From Bacteroidaceae bacterium (GTDB taxonomy: Bacteria > Bacteroidota > Bacteroidia > Bacteroidales > Bacteroidaceae), in NCBI GenBank assembly GCA_024695315.1, contig JAILIJ010000258.1, positions 1-7,744 of the forward strand: a stretch of DNA of 7,744 nt, read 5' to 3'. Within the stretch, counting starts at the first letter, position 1; each line of letters begins with the position of its first letter. Shown in pieces: positions 4,430-7,744 of this stretch. Both the position numbers and the translations under genes were made by a program. Under the pieces are notes generated by a model. It made no database searches and was not told the DNA's origin. It worked only from the letters and a program-made list of their open reading frames with translations.

Positions 4430-7423
4430 ATGAAAAAAACATCACTAGCTCTGCTTTTGATGATGTTGAGTTCTGCAGCCATCGCACAATCAAAATTCAA
4501 CATTAAAGGAGCAATTATCGAAAAAGGGACAAATGAAGCAGTTCCATCTGCAACAGTTCGCATTTTATCCCTTCCTGATAGCGCCTATGTCACAGGAGCT
4601 TCAACAGGACTTGATGGATCATTCAAAATCTCGAATGTCAAAAAGGGAAAGTATGCACTCAAAGTAACTTTCATAGGTTATCAGGAACATACCATTTCTC
4701 TTGATCTAACAAAAAAAGACGAAAAAACGGTAGACATTGGTTACTTAACCCTCGTGGAAAATAGTAAACTTCTTAAAGAAACCGTAGTCAGCGCTAATGC
4801 CTCACAGGTACAAGTAAGCGGTGATTCTCTCGTCTACAACGCCAGCGCATACAGAGTGGCTGAAGGTAGTGCACTTGAAGAACTCGTCAAGAAACTGCCA
4901 GGAGCTGAAATAGATGACGACGGAAACATCAAAATCAATGGTAAGACTGTTAAGAAAATCATGGTCGACGGTAAGGAATTTTTCCTTAACGACACTAAGG
5001 TTGCACTCAAAAATATTCCTACCAACATCATCGAACGACTCAAAACTTACGATAAGAAATCAGATCTCGCACAGATGACTGGTATCGACGATGGTGAAGA
5101 GGAAACTGTTCTCGACATACAAGTAAAAAAAGGTATGAACAACGGATGGGTTGGTAATATCGACGCAGGATTGGGTACCGAACACAGATACTCAAACCGA
5201 CTCTTTGTCATGAACTTCACCGACAAGACGCAAATCGCCATCTTCGGAAATGCTAATAACACTGGCGACAGAGGATTCGGAGGCGGTGGAGGCCGTGGAG
5301 GCTGGGGACGAGGTGGCAACGGACTCACTTCGTCTAAGTCTGGAGGTTTCCAAATATCTAACGAAACAGACAAATTCAGCATCAATGGTAACGCACGTTT
5401 CAGATACGACGGAGCTGACACATACCAAGAAAGAATAAGTCACCTCATGGTCGAGAAAGTCGATAGTAACGATAATAAATATATCGACCACACATATACT
5501 AATAGTCTTTCACAAAACTACTCAAGCAACATCAGCGCCAACACAAGTTTCCGCATCGAATGGAAACCTGACACGATGACCAATATCTTATTCCGACCAA
5601 GTGCAAGCATTTCACGAAACAGAGGAATAAGCTATGGCGACAATTCATCATACAGCTCAGACCCTTACGAGATTGAAGGAGCAGCAAGCGACCCTATCAA
5701 ATGGGCACAGGCTAACGTCAAAGCTGCTGCTGACACTAACCTGCCTGAACTGGAATATATTCTCAACGCTGGTTCTAACTACCAGCAGTCATACAGCACA
5801 AGCAAAAACCTCAATGGAGAATTGCAGGCTAACAGACGTCTCAACAACGAAGGACGAAACATCACTATACGCACAACAGGAGGCATCTCTGACAGCAAAA
5901 GCAAACAGCTTAGCGCCTCTGACGTGACTTATAGAAATGAGACCGACTACACTAAGAGTACGTACAACAACCGCTACTACACTACTCCTAATAAGTCGCA
6001 CAACTACTCTGCTCAGCTCACCTACTCCGAACCTATAGCTCTAAAGACTTATCTGCAATTCTCATACAGATATAACTTTAGCTATAGCAAGAGCGAACGC
6101 GATGCAACTACATGGGCAAACGCACGAGAGATGTATAACATTGTTCGAGACGCACTCGCTACTCACCGCTACGATGTGGCTGGAGCTCTCGACCAACTCC
6201 TACAAGACTCTACGGCTAAAGCTAACACTGGTACTGCATACACCGACTCTATCTCAAACCGACTTTCACAGTTCTCTGAATACAAAACTCACACACACAC
6301 CGCAAGCGTGAGCATCAGAAAAGTGGGCGAAACATACAACCTGTCTGCCGGTATCGACCTTATCCCACAAAACACGTCTCTCGACTATAAATACATGGGC
6401 AAGGAGTACCAGAAGAAACGTAATGTCTTCAACTTCGCACCAAGCCTCGACTACCGTTTTCAACCAGACAAAACAACTACTCTGCGCGCCACTTACCGCG
6501 GACGCACAAGCCAGCCTTCAATGACTGATCTGCTCGACATCACCGACGACTCTAACCCACAGAACGTAAGAATGGGTAACCCAAACTTGAAGCCATCATT
6601 CAGCCACAATCTGAATCTGTTCTTCAATACTTATAACGTGGAACTTCAGCAGGGCATCTTCACTTTTGCCAACGCTGGACTGACACAGAATAGCATATCT
6701 GACCGACTCATCAACTCTGAGTCTGGTAAGCGTACTACAATGCCTGACAATATCAATGGTAACTGGAACGCAAATGCAGGTTTCGGATACAACAGAGGAC
6801 TCGGTGAGAAGAAATACTTCAATGTAAACACATTCTCACGCTTCGGATATAACAACAGAGTGGGATACACAGGTGAGATAAAGGCCACAACAAAGCAGTC
6901 CTCTCTCGGACAGCGACTCTCATTCGGATTCCGCAAAGACTGGTTCGAGTTCAGCGTAAACGGTAATGTGGACTACAACCACACACGTAGCTCTGCCACT
7001 ACCAGCAGCAGCAACCTCGACACATGGAACTTCTCATACGGATGTGAGACGAACCTCAACTTCACATGCGGTCTCAGCATCTCATCTGACCTCTCCGAGA
7101 GCAGCCGTCGCGGATATAGTTCATCAAGCATGAACACTGACGAGCTCCTTTGGAACGCTCAGATATCACAGAGCTTCCTCAAGGGCAATGCCCTAACGAT
7201 AAGTCTTCAGTGGAACGATATACTCCAGAACCGCTCTAACATTAGTCGTACAATCTCCGCATACGAGATTTCAGATACGCGTTACAACTCAATCTTCTCA
7301 TACGGAATGGTTCACGTAATATACAAACTGAACATCTTCGGTGGAAAGAATGCTAACGGCACCGATAATAACCCTTACGGAGGTGGATTTGGTGGACGTA
7401 GAGGTCCGGGAGGAAGAAGATAA
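4430..7423 (+). CDS. Outer-membrane beta-barrel protein with N-terminal CarboxypepD_reg-like domain
   Basis: This 997-residue protein begins with a signal peptide (1-19, cleavage likely AIA-QS). A CarboxypepD_reg-like beta-sandwich follows at about 22-112 (FNIKGAIIEKGTNEAVPSATV, then GSFKISNVKKGKYALKVTFIGY). Next is a plug-like region at about 115-235 with the conserved segment KKLPGAEIDDDGNIKINGKTVKKIMVDGKEFF (154-185). The rest is a long barrel rich in alternating aromatic and polar residues. This is the architecture of the OMP_b-brl_3 (TonB receptor-like) proteins of Bacteroidota; the substrate cannot be read from sequence. There is no SusD-like lipoprotein next to it, so it is not a SusC/D pair. 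Two Gly/Arg-rich stretches are notable: residues 282-298 in an early loop and the last 15 residues, ending RRGPGGRR instead of an aromatic. The start has no Shine-Dalgarno. The gene is intact and appears to be transcribed alone, with its own promoter and terminator. Confidence 0.92.
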   Translation: MKKTSLALLLMMLSSAAIAQSKFNIKGAIIEKGTNEAVPSATVRILSLPDSAYVTGASTGLDGSFKISNVKKGKYALKVTFIGYQEHTISLDLTKKDEKTVDIGYLTLVENSKLLKETVVSANASQVQVSGDSLVYNASAYRVAEGSALEELVKKLPGAEIDDDGNIKINGKTVKKIMVDGKEFFLNDTKVALKNIPTNIIERLKTYDKKSDLAQMTGIDDGEEETVLDIQVKKGMNNGWVGNIDAGLGTEHRYSNRLFVMNFTDKTQIAIFGNANNTGDRGFGGGGGRGGWGRGGNGLTSSKSGGFQISNETDKFSINGNARFRYDGADTYQERISHLMVEKVDSNDNKYIDHTYTNSLSQNYSSNISANTSFRIEWKPDTMTNILFRPSASISRNRGISYGDNSSYSSDPYEIEGAASDPIKWAQANVKAAADTNLPELEYILNAGSNYQQSYSTSKNLNGELQANRRLNNEGRNITIRTTGGISDSKSKQLSASDVTYRNETDYTKSTYNNRYYTTPNKSHNYSAQLTYSEPIALKTYLQFSYRYNFSYSKSERDATTWANAREMYNIVRDALATHRYDVAGALDQLLQDSTAKANTGTAYTDSISNRLSQFSEYKTHTHTASVSIRKVGETYNLSAGIDLIPQNTSLDYKYMGKEYQKKRNVFNFAPSLDYRFQPDKTTTLRATYRGRTSQPSMTDLLDITDDSNPQNVRMGNPNLKPSFSHNLNLFFNTYNVELQQGIFTFANAGLTQNSISDRLINSESGKRTTMPDNINGNWNANAGFGYNRGLGEKKYFNVNTFSRFGYNNRVGYTGEIKATTKQSSLGQRLSFGFRKDWFEFSVNGNVDYNHTRSSATTSSSNLDTWNFSYGCETNLNFTCGLSISSDLSESSRRGYSSSSMNTDELLWNAQISQSFLKGNALTISLQWNDILQNRSNISRTISAYEISDTRYNSIFSYGMVHVIYKLNIFGGKNANGTDNNPYGGGFGGRRGPGGRR

Positions 7424-7432
7424 GAGAGTTGA

Positions 7433-7466
7433 GAGTTAAGAATTAAGAGTTAAGAATTAAGAATTA
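7433..7466 (+). repeat. Tandem 14-bp simple repeat after the beta-barrel gene
   Basis: GAGTTAAGAATTAA occurs twice head to tail (7433-7446 and 7447-7460), followed by a partial GAATTA. It lies between the stop codon and the terminator. A shorter copy of the same AAGAATTAAGAA theme, read on the minus strand, follows the MORN stop codon (about 3626-3640). Confidence 0.8.
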
Positions 7467-7482
7467 TATAATCACACAACAT

Positions 7483-7522
7483 AAGAATGGCCTCCTGAAC
7501 GGGAGGCCATTCTTTATTTTTT
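7483..7522 (+). terminator. Strong intrinsic terminator of the beta-barrel gene
   Basis: AAGAATGGCCTCC (7483-7495) pairs perfectly over 13 bp with GGAGGCCATTCTT (7502-7514) around a 6-nt loop, followed by TATTTTTT. It is 60 bases after the stop codon at 7421-7423. Its 5' arm is the same 13-mer found in the MORN-gene terminator. Confidence 0.93.
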
Positions 7523-7545
7523 CCCTTCTTCATTTTTCTTACAAC

Positions 7546-7572
7546 CATGGAAGACGCTGAAAACACGGAAGT
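7546..7572 (+). repeat. Degenerate 9-bp-period repeat
   Basis: Three adjoining 9-mers, CATGGAAGA, CGCTGAAAA and CACGGAAGT, resemble a CACGGAAGA unit (8, 6 and 8 of 9 matches). I recall such CACGGAAGACACGGAAG-type tracts from intergenic DNA of several bacteria. The array is short and imperfect, so the call is tentative. An ATG inside it opens only a 28-codon frame, which I do not regard as a gene. Confidence 0.35.
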
Positions 7573-7574
7573 GA

Positions 7575-7673
7575 AGGCTATTCGCCTTCCGAATAACTCC
7601 TTTAGATTCCGAATTTCCTTATTCTGCCTTTGAACCTGTTATCAATGAATTGCAGAAAGGAGGTGCAGAATAA
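7575..7673 (+). pseudogene. Probable 3' remnant of an unidentified gene
   Basis: A frame of 32 codons ends at TAA 7671-7673 and its stop overlaps the next start by one base. Its last part (SEFPYSAFEPVINELQKGGAE) looks like genuine protein, but the frame has an in-frame TGA at 7572-7574 and no ATG, GTG or TTG after it. The intact gene would have to begin in another frame or in sequence now missing. A truncation, frameshift or assembly join are all possible. I do not recognise a family. Confidence 0.35.
7656..7665 (+). promoter_or_regulatory. Unusually strong Shine-Dalgarno before the ATG at 7673
   Basis: AAAGGAGGTG is a near-perfect complement to the 16S rRNA 3' end, with nine bases between GGAGG and the ATG. 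The main genes of this window have no such site, as expected in Bacteroidota. It decides the start at 7673 and hints at DNA of another origin. Confidence 0.7.
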
Positions 7674-7744
7674 TGGATCCTGACAACGCTTTCAATGAAA
7701 TCTTCGGCAAAAAGCCATCAACAGAGCAGAAAACAGAGCCGCAG
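7673..7744 (+). CDS. Start of an unidentified gene (cut off by window edge)
   Basis: Twenty-four codons are visible (MDPDNAFNEIFGKKP and then a polar, Lys/Glu/Gln/Thr-rich stretch), with no stop before the window ends. The start is supported by the Shine-Dalgarno at 7656-7665 and by the TAATG overlap with the preceding frame, an arrangement typical of translational coupling. There is no signal peptide. The residues are too few to assign a family. The translation signals suggest a gene adapted to hosts that use Shine-Dalgarno initiation, such as a transferred element, but that is inference. Confidence 0.5.
   Translation, partial: MDPDNAFNEIFGKKPSTEQKTEPQ

Noticed and set aside
6287..6302. ACACAC run resembling a microsatellite
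   Set aside because: It is short and encodes THTHT in frame within the intact barrel gene, so ordinary coding explains it.
7547..7633. A 28-codon frame starting MEDAENTEVK
   Set aside because: It starts within the 9-bp-period repeat, has no ribosome-binding site and stops soon. The likeness of its first bases to a luciferase start is short and looks accidental.

Overview
The window reads as ordinary chromosomal DNA of a member of the Bacteroidales, most likely Prevotellaceae-like. The reasons are the gene families present (DUF3822, an outer-membrane beta-barrel protein with an N-terminal CarboxypepD_reg domain, a RecD-like helicase beside rsmD), promoters that fit the Bacteroidota -7 consensus TAnnTTTG, and A-rich leaders without Shine-Dalgarno sequences before the main genes. 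The species is inferred, not proven.

Layout. Bases 1-1339 (minus) encode most of a RecD-like SF1B DNA helicase, cut by the window edge inside the conserved motif near its C-terminus. A 100-bp gap with two face-to-face promoters separates it from a plus-strand run of three closely spaced genes. These are a membrane-anchored protein of unknown function (1440-2192), a DUF3822 protein (2206-3018) and the 16S rRNA m2G966 methyltransferase RsmD (3035-3565). A secreted MORN-repeat protein (3638-4249, minus) converges on rsmD, with a hairpin terminator between them. A 180-bp divergent intergenic region then leads to a large outer-membrane beta-barrel protein (4430-7423, plus), which ends in simple repeats and a strong terminator. 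The last 230 bases look different. They hold a degenerate 9-bp-period repeat, the 3' remnant of an open frame with no start codon, and the first 24 codons of another gene. That gene has a textbook AAAGGAGGTG Shine-Dalgarno and a stop-start overlap.

How the genes may work together. The helicase (DNA processing) and RsmD (30S subunit modification) are housekeeping. DUF3822 and the membrane protein travel with them, and their roles are unknown. One idea is that the single-pass membrane protein and the DUF3822 protein, whose family I recall as having an actin-like ATPase fold, form a membrane-cytoplasm pair in the manner of PilN and PilM. This is speculative. The MORN protein and the beta-barrel protein are both envelope proteins and share a divergent promoter region.

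I see no complete mobile element, CRISPR array, tRNA or rRNA, and no clear new defence or biosynthetic system. The points most worth a second look are the terminator-like hairpin inside the start of the DUF3822 gene, the shared terminator stem used by two genes, the PilM/PilN-like pairing idea, and the foreign-looking right edge.
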